This document shows, one piece after another, positions 18,272 through 26,914 of a DNA stretch of 64,000 nt (positions within the stretch are counted from its first letter, which is position 1; the number at the start of each line of letters is the position of its first letter). This stretch comes from an uncultured Myxococcales bacterium (GTDB taxonomy: Bacteria; Myxococcota_A; UBA9042; DTJE01), in NCBI GenBank assembly GCA_903936705.1, contig CAIZWN010000020.1, positions 28,224-92,223 on the forward strand, read 5' to 3'. A program made the position numbers and the translations under genes. The notes beneath the pieces are model-generated. The model searched no databases and had not been told where the DNA came from. It saw only the letters and a program-made list of their open reading frames with translations.

Positions 18272-18430
18272 TGACGCGCAGTGTCCTGACTCCCGGATCA
18301 CCCTCCCCCAGGCCTTCCCGGCGCACCCGCGCCCGTGGTCACCCTGGGTTCGTCCCCGGTTACAGTTGCGGGGGCAGCGCCGGTTTCGCACCGGCTTCCT
18401 GCGACGTCGAACCGTTCGTCTTCTACCCTT
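18272..18430 (-). ncRNA. cobalamin (B12) riboswitch
   Basis: Reading the minus strand, the conserved core blocks occur in the right order: GGAAGCCGGTGCGAAACCGG with the following GCGCTGCCCCCGCAACTGTA (about 18399-18360), then GGGAAGGCCTGGGGG, then GGGAGTCAGGACACTGCGC (about 18294-18276). These match the L5/P5-J6/3-P6 region, the CCGCAACTGT block and the GAGTCAGGA 3' block of the AdoCbl/cobalamin class. It lies about 135 bases upstream of the ATG at 18140 on the same strand, so it should control the three-gene operon 18140-15398. Exact ends are approximate. Confidence 0.9.
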
Positions 18431-18575
18431 TGCCACAAAAGCGGTCAACCTATCTTCTTGCGCATCGATACGGCCGTAATCCCGCCCCTCACCATTTATT
18501 CATCTCTAAAGTTTTATTCCAGGGGTGCCGAACTTAATGGAGATTAACGCCCCAAGCGGGAATTGGAGGACGATG

Positions 18576-20567
18576 ATGCGAAACAAAATCAACACATTGA
18601 GTGGCGCTGCACTGCTGGTGGCGATCACGTTGTCCGCTTGCACCCCCTTATCGGAATCGAATCCAGTACCCCAGGGCTCATACCAGTCGCCCGCCTGCGG
18701 CGGAACCGGCAACGACGTCCTGCTGTTGGTCGATACCTCGGCACGCATGGGCGAACCGTCCGGTTTCAAGCAGGGAAGCAAGTATCTGACGCGCGAGGAG
18801 CTTGTGGTCGATGCCCTCAAGCGGACCCTGCCCGACGTCAAGTCCGAAGTTGACTTCGGCCTGGTAACCTTCCCCTTCGTCAGCAAGAAGGATGGCGGAA
18901 ACCAGAGTCTCTGCCCCGCGTCCTGCGACGTCAGCGACGTCATCGTCGAACCGGGAAGCCCGTACGGCTGGATCGTCTCCCGCCTCGAGGCCGTCGAGGT
19001 CGGCGGACGTGCGGCGTCGGCCCTGGCCCTGTCCAAGGCTCTTTCCTATTTCAGCGCTCAACCGGCGGCCGGTCGCTCGCGTTCAGTAGTTCTGTTCACC
19101 GCGGGGGACGACACGTGCAACGGCGACGTGATTGCAGCCATCGCCGCCCTGAAAGCGGTCGGCGTTACCACCACGGTAGTCTCGTTCGAGAATTCTGCCG
19201 ACCAGGCTTTGCTGGGTCTCATGGCTTTCAATGGTGGAAAGGATTTCCCGGCTCCCCCTGCAACCGCGAAGTTCCTTCGCCCCGACTCCGGCCTTGAACT
19301 GGTCCAGGAAGCTCTGACAACAAACAATGCTATCGAGATTTGCGACGGCATCGACAACGATTGCGACGGCCTGACCGACGAAGGTTTTGATGCCGACGGC
19401 GACGGGTTGGCATCCTGCATGGGCGACTGCAACGACCATAACCCCTTCATCTATCCCGGAGCAACCGAGGGCGGCCACCCCGACACCTTCGCCGCAGCCA
19501 GGGTCGTCTCGTTCTACCAGGGCACGACAAAGGCTGGCGGCCTGGTGAACCTGTCCTCCTCGAATCCGGCCGAAGCGCTCGATTTCGACGCGCAAAACGA
19601 TAATGGCGTCTTCTTCTCCCTGGGTTTCGACGGCTACATCGAGGTGGAATTCGACTGCCCGCTGAGGAACGGGGCTGGAGCCGACCTGCGCGTCTACGAG
19701 AAGACCTTCGTTGGCAACAATGCCTATGCCACCGAGACCGCGGATGTCTACGCCTTCGATACGATTTCGAAGTCCTGGGTCAAGCTGGGCCAGGCCTCGA
19801 ACCTGCCAGTCGCCGCCAGGCCGAACGTGGCCAACGATTTCGACCTTGGTTCGGTCCTGTTGGCCAACCGGATCCGCATCGTGAACACGACGCCCCTTTC
19901 CGGGGCCGAATCAGCGAACGACGGCTTTGATCTCAACGGGATCTACTCGCTGCACGCGTGCGGCGACTGCGACGGCCTCGACAACGACTGCGACGGCGAG
20001 ACGGACGAGGGATACAACGTCGGTCAGGCATGCCAGCAGACCGTTGGCCAGGCGTGCCAGGTCCCCGGGACCATGGTTTGCGACGCCGCGACGCGCCTTG
20101 GCTTCTGCCAGGCCTCCGGCAGCACCGTCAATCTGGTTGACGAGGTGTGCGACGGCAAGGACAACGACTGCGACGGCCGGATCGACGAGGACCTTACCCA
20201 GGCTTGCAACTCGGCATGCGGCACGGGTCACAAGGCCTGCGCAGCGGGCGTCTGGGGAGAATGCGTACTCGACAAGCCCAACCCCGAACTGTGCAACGGC
20301 CTGGACGACAACTGCGATGGCCGGGTGGACGAGGGCTTTGACGTCGGAGCAACATGCACCGTCGGTCTGAATGCCTGCGCCATCACCGGAACAAAGGTCT
20401 GCTCGGCTGATGGCCTGGAAGCGGAATGCAATGCACAGGGCGCGGCTTCCGGCAGCCCCGAGCGCTGCAACGGCCTGGACGATGATTGCGACGGCGTGAT
20501 CGACAACGGCAAGGGCCTCTGCTCCAGCGGCCAGACCTGCTACAAGGGCCAGTGCGTCTACGACTAG
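18576..20567 (+). CDS. lipoprotein with VWA domain and MopE-type metal-binding motifs
   Basis: A 663-residue protein. The second of two adjacent ATGs (18576) is favoured, six bases after GGAGG; the signal peptide ends AITLSAC. Residues about 40-250 form a von Willebrand A domain, with a MIDAS-like start LLLVDTSARMG, PRSRSVVLFTAGDDTC-type strand (SRSVVLFTAGDDTCNG) and a late Ala-Pro-rich end. Then come five copies of the MopE/metal-binding motif (CDGIDNDCDGLTDEG, CDGLDNDCDGETDEG, CDGKDNDCDGRIDED, CNGLDDNCDGRVDEG, CNGLDDDCDGVID). Between copies one and two is a beta domain with NGAGADLRVYEKTF, related in pattern to the lipoprotein at 16794. The Asp/Cys motifs are thought to bind calcium or copper. 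It is divergent from the riboswitch operon. Confidence 0.85.
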   Translation: MRNKINTLSGAALLVAITLSACTPLSESNPVPQGSYQSPACGGTGNDVLLLVDTSARMGEPSGFKQGSKYLTREELVVDALKRTLPDVKSEVDFGLVTFPFVSKKDGGNQSLCPASCDVSDVIVEPGSPYGWIVSRLEAVEVGGRAASALALSKALSYFSAQPAAGRSRSVVLFTAGDDTCNGDVIAAIAALKAVGVTTTVVSFENSADQALLGLMAFNGGKDFPAPPATAKFLRPDSGLELVQEALTTNNAIEICDGIDNDCDGLTDEGFDADGDGLASCMGDCNDHNPFIYPGATEGGHPDTFAAARVVSFYQGTTKAGGLVNLSSSNPAEALDFDAQNDNGVFFSLGFDGYIEVEFDCPLRNGAGADLRVYEKTFVGNNAYATETADVYAFDTISKSWVKLGQASNLPVAARPNVANDFDLGSVLLANRIRIVNTTPLSGAESANDGFDLNGIYSLHACGDCDGLDNDCDGETDEGYNVGQACQQTVGQACQVPGTMVCDAATRLGFCQASGSTVNLVDEVCDGKDNDCDGRIDEDLTQACNSACGTGHKACAAGVWGECVLDKPNPELCNGLDDNCDGRVDEGFDVGATCTVGLNACAITGTKVCSADGLEAECNAQGAASGSPERCNGLDDDCDGVIDNGKGLCSSGQTCYKGQCVYD

Positions 20568-20612
20568 AGTTCGGCCGGGGTCCGGCAACGGCCCCCTTCC
20601 TGAATGGTTCCT

Positions 20613-20654
20613 CCCAATCCCAATCCCAATCCCAATCCCAATCCCAATCCCGAT
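20613..20654. repeat. hexanucleotide tandem repeat (CCCAAT)6 plus a variant unit
   Basis: Six perfect CCCAAT units run from 20613 to 20648, followed by CCCGAT. The repeat lies in the 239-base gap between the 3' ends of the MopE lipoprotein gene and the convergent FadL-type gene, so it is outside coding sequence. Its length is likely to vary between strains by slippage. Confidence 0.9.
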
Positions 20655-20806
20655 ACCTGCCGGTAGCCAATATTCCGTCCATACTGAAATCGTGGTGCTT
20701 TTCAGGTCTGACACGATCGAACTTGGTTCAGGGTCCTCTTGTCGGGATGCTTGCCAAACTGCCAGTGGGTTTTCCAGAAACTGAGAGAGGCGTTTCCCGA
20801 CGACGT

Positions 20807-22288
20807 TCAGAACTTGTACATCAGGGAAACCGAGATCATGTGGTAGCTGGCGAAGTAGTTGCCAGCATTCGCGGGCGCGGAGGGCTTGCCAAGGTAGTTC
20901 GCGTTGCAACTGAAGGTGTCGGTGTAGGGGGCCTTGCACGGGCTGCCAGGCACCTGCTGGTATGAACGCGATTCCGATTCCGTCACGGTAACGGGCATCG
21001 AGAAGAGGTAACTGTACGACGCCGACAGGTCGAACCCGTACCAGGACAGCGAGAATCCGGCGCTGGGTCCCAGGCGGGCGCCTGGAGCCGTGTCGATGTA
21101 CGCGTATGCGTCAGGCGTCGCCCCGGTTTCGTAGTAGAAGCCTCCCCGCAGCGTAAAGTGGGTCGGGACGACGTTCCAGTCGCCGCCCAGCCGCAGGCTG
21201 AACGTGTCCTTCCAGTTTCGCGGAACCTTGATGGTCCCGATCGGGATGTTCTGCCCCAGCACCACAGACACCAGACCGGCGCCGTCCAGGGTGAAGGCAT
21301 CGACCATCGACCACGCCTCGTAGCCAAGGTCCAGTTCGATGTCGCCCAGTTCCCGGCCCCCCTTGTCCGTAAAGACATAGCGAGCACCCAGGCGCAGCTT
21401 GGGCGGCAGCGTGAACGAGAACGTCACGGTATCGTCTGGCCGGCCGTTGCGCATCAGTTGCGGCGCCTTGTCCAGCTTCAGGTTCAGGGCCTCGATCCCC
21501 AGGTGCGACTTGGCGTGGAACGTCACCGGGACCAGTCGGGCCGAGGTGGCGAGTTCCAGGCCTGGGATGGGGCGGTACCACAGGCCGAGGATCGCGGTCG
21601 CGTTGACGTGGTCCGCGCCGGACACCTTCGAGAGGATATCGAACCGGCTGGACTCGGGTTCGACCGTGCGTGCCGAGGTGTCCCCGTTGATGACCAGGTT
21701 GAACTTGATGCTTTGCAGATCCACCCACTGCAGGGTCACCCCGATCCCGAAGATGTCCTTGTATTTCCAGGACACGGCGGCGTTGTAGTAAAGGATCGAC
21801 ACGGTGCGCGAAACCAGCATGTACTTTTGCGGGCCGTCCAGCGGAAACCGCTGGCTCATGGTCCCGGGCGGGGCGTCGACGCTGATCCCGAACCCCCAGT
21901 CCTTCAAGTTGAAATCGGTGGTGACGGCGATGATCGGACCCAGGTACTGGTTCGGGATCTCATTCTTAACTGGCTTGAACGTCAGGAACCGTGGCACTCC
22001 GTGGAGGGCCTCGCTCCAGTCCAGCGTCCGAGCACGACGATACTCCTCGCTGCCGGCGATGAAGCGGTTGCCCAGCATAATGCGCGTGCCCCGCATCCGC
22101 GACAGGCCGGCAGGGTTGACGTCGATGGCGGTCGGGTCGTCGGCGCGGACCGTGAATGCGCCAGCGCGTCCTGCCGCCCGCGCACCCTGATCCCCGATCT
22201 CGAAACCACCTGCCGCGGCCCCGGCTGGCCACAGGGCCCAGGACACGGCCAGCACCAGACCGATCCGCATGGCGAAGGTCGCCTTCAT
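20807..22288 (-). CDS. OmpP1/FadL-type outer-membrane transport protein
   Basis: A 493-residue beta-barrel protein. The ATG at 22288 follows GGAGG, and the signal peptide ends AGAAAGGFEI. After cleavage the hallmark FadL N-terminus appears: GARAAGRAGAFTVRADDPTAIDVNPAGLSR in pieces, with the conserved D.PTA...NPAGL. The C-terminus ISVSLMYKF ends in Phe as outer-membrane barrels do. FadL family members pass long-chain fatty acids or aromatic hydrocarbons through the outer membrane. The upstream lipoprotein gene stops 12 bases before this start, so both form one operon and the lipoprotein may assist it (inference). Confidence 0.88.
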   Translation of the reverse strand: MKATFAMRIGLVLAVSWALWPAGAAAGGFEIGDQGARAAGRAGAFTVRADDPTAIDVNPAGLSRMRGTRIMLGNRFIAGSEEYRRARTLDWSEALHGVPRFLTFKPVKNEIPNQYLGPIIAVTTDFNLKDWGFGISVDAPPGTMSQRFPLDGPQKYMLVSRTVSILYYNAAVSWKYKDIFGIGVTLQWVDLQSIKFNLVINGDTSARTVEPESSRFDILSKVSGADHVNATAILGLWYRPIPGLELATSARLVPVTFHAKSHLGIEALNLKLDKAPQLMRNGRPDDTVTFSFTLPPKLRLGARYVFTDKGGRELGDIELDLGYEAWSMVDAFTLDGAGLVSVVLGQNIPIGTIKVPRNWKDTFSLRLGGDWNVVPTHFTLRGGFYYETGATPDAYAYIDTAPGARLGPSAGFSLSWYGFDLSASYSYLFSMPVTVTESESRSYQQVPGSPCKAPYTDTFSCNANYLGKPSAPANAGNYFASYHMISVSLMYKF

Positions 22289-22300
22289 GACGCACCTCCG

Positions 22301-23245
22301 TCAGTGTTTGGAACAGTCGTCCGATGCCACATGGTTGAACTTCGCATCGGGGATCATCGCGGCGTCGAAGAACGCCTGCACGAAGTACCCCGGAGTGCCC
22401 TCAGGCGTCAGGCAGCCGGGCGCCAGTTCAAAGGACCGGATGATGCTGCCGAACGACAACCAGGTCTCCCCGCAGGCCGTCTGGCAGGACGCGTCCAAGG
22501 CGTCTGGTGCGTACGTCGCCCCAGGCCCCCCTTCCCAGGCGCAGGTCCCGGGCGCGCCCATGCACATGCAGATGCGGTCTGCGGCATCGACCGTGATGCA
22601 GCCCAGCAGGAAGCCGTTGCGTATCTCGGTGCAGTCGTCGTTGAACGACGAACGGATGGTCATGTTGCTGATCGGGATGTTGTTGGCTGGCTGGTTGTCC
22701 GGGGCACAGATCAGGGGTGCATCCTTCGGGCCCGAATGGAAGTACAGCGACGTGGGGGAGGTGCTCTTGAACTCGCATTGCGTGCCGTGGTAGGGCGCCA
22801 TCTTGACGTCCAGGCTGAGCTTGTCCAGCAGGCAGTACTCCTCCACCGCATTTGCTATCACTGGGTCGTCTTCCGCCGGCGGCATAACGTAGGGCATCTT
22901 GGGGACGCGCCAGCCCGGCCCCAACGTCAACGACAGGCTCTCGAACGCGGTCCCGGTCCCGCCGACAGCGTCGTCCACGATGATCAGGACGTTGAGAATG
23001 TTGTTCCTCACGTCGCCCTGCCACAGCACGTTGAGGATCTGTGCGAAGGCGTCGGGCTCGTCGATCTCCAACCGCGTGACCCGGTAGACGCGGCCCTTCA
23101 TGGCAGCAGCGTCACACTTCGTGCAGGTGCCGTTGCCGTCACCCCCCTGGATATTGATCGTCACCTCGGGGAACGGCGGTTCTTCGACCTTCACGCAAGC
23201 TACGGCCAGTGCCATCACGAGTACGAATCCCAAGAACGTCCGCAT
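22301..23245 (-). CDS. lipoprotein of unknown function upstream of FadL-type gene
   Basis: A 314-residue protein. ATG 23245 (AAAGGAG upstream) gives a signal peptide ending LAVAC. The mature part has 13 further Cys (such as CTKC, CMCMGAPGTC and CQTAC), pointing to several disulphides. Motifs such as RVTRLEIDEPDAF, VLNVLIIVDD and GGPGATYAPD do not match a family I know. A second in-frame region upstream (to 23368) lacks a ribosome binding site. It is the first gene of a two-gene operon with the FadL-type barrel. Likely anchored in the outer membrane; function unknown. Confidence 0.75.
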   Translation of the reverse strand: MRTFLGFVLVMALAVACVKVEEPPFPEVTINIQGGDGNGTCTKCDAAAMKGRVYRVTRLEIDEPDAFAQILNVLWQGDVRNNILNVLIIVDDAVGGTGTAFESLSLTLGPGWRVPKMPYVMPPAEDDPVIANAVEEYCLLDKLSLDVKMAPYHGTQCEFKSTSPTSLYFHSGPKDAPLICAPDNQPANNIPISNMTIRSSFNDDCTEIRNGFLLGCITVDAADRICMCMGAPGTCAWEGGPGATYAPDALDASCQTACGETWLSFGSIIRSFELAPGCLTPEGTPGYFVQAFFDAAMIPDAKFNHVASDDCSKH

Positions 23246-23680
23246 ATGGACTCCTTTACGCATTTCCATGGCACCGGTTCGCCGGACCTGGGGGAACCGG
23301 ACCGTGCGTGACTCTAGCGGAGGCTTCGGACGCCCGTCAATGGGCGGTTTGGAATGGATCTTCCACATGCGCGAGGCGCAAATCGAGCGGGGAAATCACA
23401 ACGTTTCCGATATGAACCCGAAGTAGCGGCCAGACCAGTAGGCCAGCAAATGGCTTCTTCTGCCGCCTGGATGGCCTCGCGGACGTCGGAATTCACATCG
23501 ACAACGTCGGCTGCATCCGGAACAACCTCGGCCTGATCCGGCGCAACGTCGGCCAAGTCGGCCGCAGCATCAGCCCCTGTTGAACCGCAACAACCCAACC
23601 TGTCGCGCAAACGACGTTCTCGTCATCCCGTATGGACAGACCTTGAAGGTTGTCACAGGATTCGGACCCGGAGGTGTCGC
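23246..23680. other. 435-base intergenic region with a possible lipoprotein gene remnant
   Basis: This gap lies between divergent genes (23245 leftward, 23681 rightward) and must hold both promoters. On the minus strand, 23610-23440 encodes an Asp/Ala-rich run (ADLADVAPDQAEVV, DAADVVDVNSDV) after LGCCGS, which resembles the lipobox and linker of the lipoproteins in this window. There is no usable signal peptide upstream in frame and the frame decays after 23440. It may be a decayed gene start or a chance frame in GC-rich DNA. Confidence 0.3.
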
Positions 23681-26600
23681 ATGAAGGCCCGTTGGTCCCT
23701 GTCGATCCTGGTCACTATGGCTGCTGCGTGCGGCAGTTCCTCAGGGCGCGGACCCGAGGACGCCGCGGTCGCACAGGATGTGGCCGACGCAACCGATGCA
23801 ACCCCGGACGCCCCGCCATTGCGAAAGTTGCCGTTCGCTGCCTGGCAGGACCTGCGAGAAGCCCTGCGATCGAGCCCCGACCATCTGGCAGCGCGGGCCG
23901 ACGAGGTGGTGGCTGCGAAGGATGCCCAGCGGATCTACGCCTTCGTCAGGGACCTGATCGCTGCACATCCGGCGCGCGCCAAGGACTTCGGTCTGGGCGC
24001 GGATCGCGAGGCTGTCTGGGGTCCGGCGATGACACTGCGTTCCGGGACGGGGACCCCGCGTGAAAAGGTCGAACTGCTGGCGGACTTGTACCATCGTGCC
24101 GGATTTGAGGCAGACGTCTGGAGCGGCGACAACGCCCTGTCGCCGGATCTCCGGCGCGCGTGCCTGTTTGCCAAGCCGATACCGGATTTCGCGCCAGGGA
24201 ACCGGGATGCGATCGATACCTGGCGCAAGGAACTTGGAGGAGGAGTACTGCCGACGCCACTGGCTACGATCGATAAGGACGCCACCGACAGCCTGGCCCT
24301 GGCGGCTAGAATTGAGGCTTTGCTGCCGCCTACCGCTGTGGCGCAACCACTGGACCTTTCGGGCTTCGATACGATGCCTTTTGTGCGCGTGGTCGTGGAC
24401 GGCCAGGAGAAGTTCGCGAATCCCCTGCCGCCCGACGGAGTATTCGGCGAAACGTACACCACAGGGACCACTGGGCCGGCACCGTCCGCCACCGGCGCAC
24501 AGGACGAATTGCACGTCGCCTTGTCGTACGCCACCGCCGATGAACCCGGGACGCTGAAACCGCTGATTGAAGGCGACTGGGCCCTGGCCGACCTTGCCGG
24601 ACGGCGCCTCAGGGTCCAGATGGTACCGACCGAGGACATCGACACCCTGGCGCTGATGCCGATCGACTCGGTGCGATCCTTTTTTCCGGTTCTGGCCCTG
24701 GACGCCCCCGGGCTGGAACCTGATGAAATCGCGTCGCATTCCATCGCCGGCACCTCCGCAGTGACCCTTGCCGGGCAACTGATCACCGTCGACGCAACAG
24801 GGACCTTGACGGTTGACGGCGAGCCAGTGGCTAACGGGACCGCCGACCCCGCTACGCTGGCCTCGGTCGCGTCAATCGAGGTCGCCGCCGACCCTGTCGC
24901 ATTCCCGCGGATCAGGCTGCAGGCGCTTGTTCGGGACGCTGGCGGAAACATGGTCTCGGGCCTGGGCGCTTCTGCGTTCCGGGTTCAGGACGAGGGCGAG
25001 GGCCGGGGATTCGTCATGGACCGGAACCGCGCTCCCGGACCACGAGTCCTGATCCTGCTGGACGTTTCGGACAGCATTCCACTGGAGTTTCGCGAGCAGG
25101 CCGGGGTCTACGCCCAGGACCTGGCGACGGCCATCCTGACAGACCACCCGAATGCGCTGTTCCGCGTGGCAGCGGTTGCGTTCGGGGCCGCTGCCGCGGG
25201 GGAGTGGACCGCAGACCCATCGGAAGTAAAGGCGCAGGCCGATATGGCTCCGGGTGCCGCTTCTGACCTCTGGGCAGCCCTCGCCGAAGCCGGCGATCTT
25301 GGAGGCACTGTTATCGTGTACACGACGGACGGGGACCCGGACACGCCGGACACGCCGGAAGAAAAGTTGCGCATCGCCCACGGACCACCCGTGGTGGTAG
25401 TGGGAGTAGGGACGGTAGTTCCGGCAACGCTGGCCGAGATGGCCGCGTTGAGCGGTGGCACCCTGGCAATGGCAACCCAGCCGTCCGATGTGGCAACGGC
25501 CACGCTGACCTTCCTGGGCAAGCAGGTCGTCGATCCGTATCGCCTGGCGTACCAGGCTCCAACCGGTGCTACGAATGTGCGACATGTATCGATGAAAACA
25601 TCGGATGGACGCGTCGAGGGCACCGCCACATACACGGTTCCAGACCCGGCCATGCGGCTGCCGGAACCTGCGATAACCGGCCTGTACCTGACAGTCGATT
25701 GGGGCATCCAGTCAGTGACACGCACGCTGGCCGGGTTCGACCGTGCCCCAGGAACGACACCTTCGGCCACCGCTGCCTTGGAGGTCCAGGAGGCGATGTT
25801 CGGAACGGCTATCTTGTCAGTCGAGGGCGGCGCGCCGACACTGGCCGCCCGTCTGGACGACGTCCTGGCTGCCAAGTTGGCCCTGGAACCCCTTTGGGAC
25901 GCGGCCGTATCGGGGGATACCGATGCGATCCGGGCAGCCCTGATAACGCCCATCGCAACCGTATCGGCTGACCTGGCGGGCATCGCGGCGCCGCTGGCCG
26001 CAGCCGACTCCACCGAGCCGACCTACGAAACGGGGCCACGCCTGGTCCTGTTGACCGTGCGACCGGAATTCGGGATCGGGCGCACTCGCCGGATTGACGT
26101 CCTTCCCCTGGCAGGGTTTGCGACGATTTCCGTGGATCCTGCACGGGCACTGCGACGCACGCTGGAAGCAACGGCGCGCCTGGCAGTGATGGAACAGGCA
26201 CTGTTCACTACCAGCACCGCATCACTGCTGGAAGGCGCCGACCTGGCACTGCTGAACCCGTACGACAACATCTCGGTAGTGGCCCCCGGACTGGACGGCG
26301 CTGCACGGTCGAAATGGGAGTTCGTCATGGATCGCTACTGGGACGAATACCGCATCGTCCCAACGTCGGGCACCCCGGTTGCATTCTATTCCGTGGACCC
26401 CGAAACAGGCCGGATGATCGCGGTGCTACCGGACGGGTCGGGCGGCGGGTCGGCCACCGACGACATCCAGAAAGCACTGAATGGTGGCAGCAGGGGTCTG
26501 GCCGCATTGTCGGTCCTGGGCAGCATGGCCGGCGGAGGCTTCGGCCTGGGCGGCTTCATCGCACTGCAAAAAGCCATCCTGAAGGCGATCCTGCGCGAGG

Positions 26601-26785
26601 CGGCTGCGGTCGAGGCCCTGGATGCCACTGGACTTGCAGACGATCTGGGAAAGATCGCCCGTGACGCGGGGTGCGACCTGGCCAAGGAGGCGGTGGGCGC
26701 CAAGTTTGCGCCGTTCGGAAAGGCCAACGATGCCGATGCAGTGGTCGAGGCCGCCACTGGAAGCGGCCTGATGAACTGCTTCTGA
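23681..26785 (+). CDS. large lipoprotein with VWA-like domain
   Basis: A 1034-residue protein starting at ATG 23681 behind CGGAGG. The signal peptide ends TMAAACGSS, a lipobox, followed by an Asp/Ala linker. Residues 45-230 contain a helical region with REKVELLADLYHRAGFEADVW, which resembles part of a transglutaminase-like core but lacks the catalytic Cys. Residues about 405-620 include a VWA-like domain: VLILLDVSDSIP (MIDAS DxSxS), TVIVYTTDGDPDTPDTPEEK and VGVGTVVPATLAEMAALSGG. The remainder is mixed; a Gly-rich hydrophobic segment lies near 940-965. Outer-membrane-anchored surface protein by inference; no enzymatic role can be assigned. Confidence 0.8.
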   Translation: MKARWSLSILVTMAAACGSSSGRGPEDAAVAQDVADATDATPDAPPLRKLPFAAWQDLREALRSSPDHLAARADEVVAAKDAQRIYAFVRDLIAAHPARAKDFGLGADREAVWGPAMTLRSGTGTPREKVELLADLYHRAGFEADVWSGDNALSPDLRRACLFAKPIPDFAPGNRDAIDTWRKELGGGVLPTPLATIDKDATDSLALAARIEALLPPTAVAQPLDLSGFDTMPFVRVVVDGQEKFANPLPPDGVFGETYTTGTTGPAPSATGAQDELHVALSYATADEPGTLKPLIEGDWALADLAGRRLRVQMVPTEDIDTLALMPIDSVRSFFPVLALDAPGLEPDEIASHSIAGTSAVTLAGQLITVDATGTLTVDGEPVANGTADPATLASVASIEVAADPVAFPRIRLQALVRDAGGNMVSGLGASAFRVQDEGEGRGFVMDRNRAPGPRVLILLDVSDSIPLEFREQAGVYAQDLATAILTDHPNALFRVAAVAFGAAAAGEWTADPSEVKAQADMAPGAASDLWAALAEAGDLGGTVIVYTTDGDPDTPDTPEEKLRIAHGPPVVVVGVGTVVPATLAEMAALSGGTLAMATQPSDVATATLTFLGKQVVDPYRLAYQAPTGATNVRHVSMKTSDGRVEGTATYTVPDPAMRLPEPAITGLYLTVDWGIQSVTRTLAGFDRAPGTTPSATAALEVQEAMFGTAILSVEGGAPTLAARLDDVLAAKLALEPLWDAAVSGDTDAIRAALITPIATVSADLAGIAAPLAAADSTEPTYETGPRLVLLTVRPEFGIGRTRRIDVLPLAGFATISVDPARALRRTLEATARLAVMEQALFTTSTASLLEGADLALLNPYDNISVVAPGLDGAARSKWEFVMDRYWDEYRIVPTSGTPVAFYSVDPETGRMIAVLPDGSGGGSATDDIQKALNGGSRGLAALSVLGSMAGGGFGLGGFIALQKAILKAILREAAAVEALDATGLADDLGKIARDAGCDLAKEAVGAKFAPFGKANDADAVVEAATGSGLMNCF

Positions 26786-26914
26786 TTAAACCGCTCCGAA
26801 TCCCGAAGCCGGCTGCAATACTTCCACGTCTTGGAATCTTCTGCCGTTGCCCCGGTCACACCCGCAAGCGCCTTATGGAAAATGCCGGGTAGATGGGCCT
26901 GGAAGCAGGGTGGG

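Noticed and set aside
21158..23311. 717-codon plus-strand open frame
   Set aside because: It is antisense to the FadL-type and lipoprotein genes, which have signal peptides, ribosome binding sites and family motifs; long antisense frames are common in GC-rich DNA.
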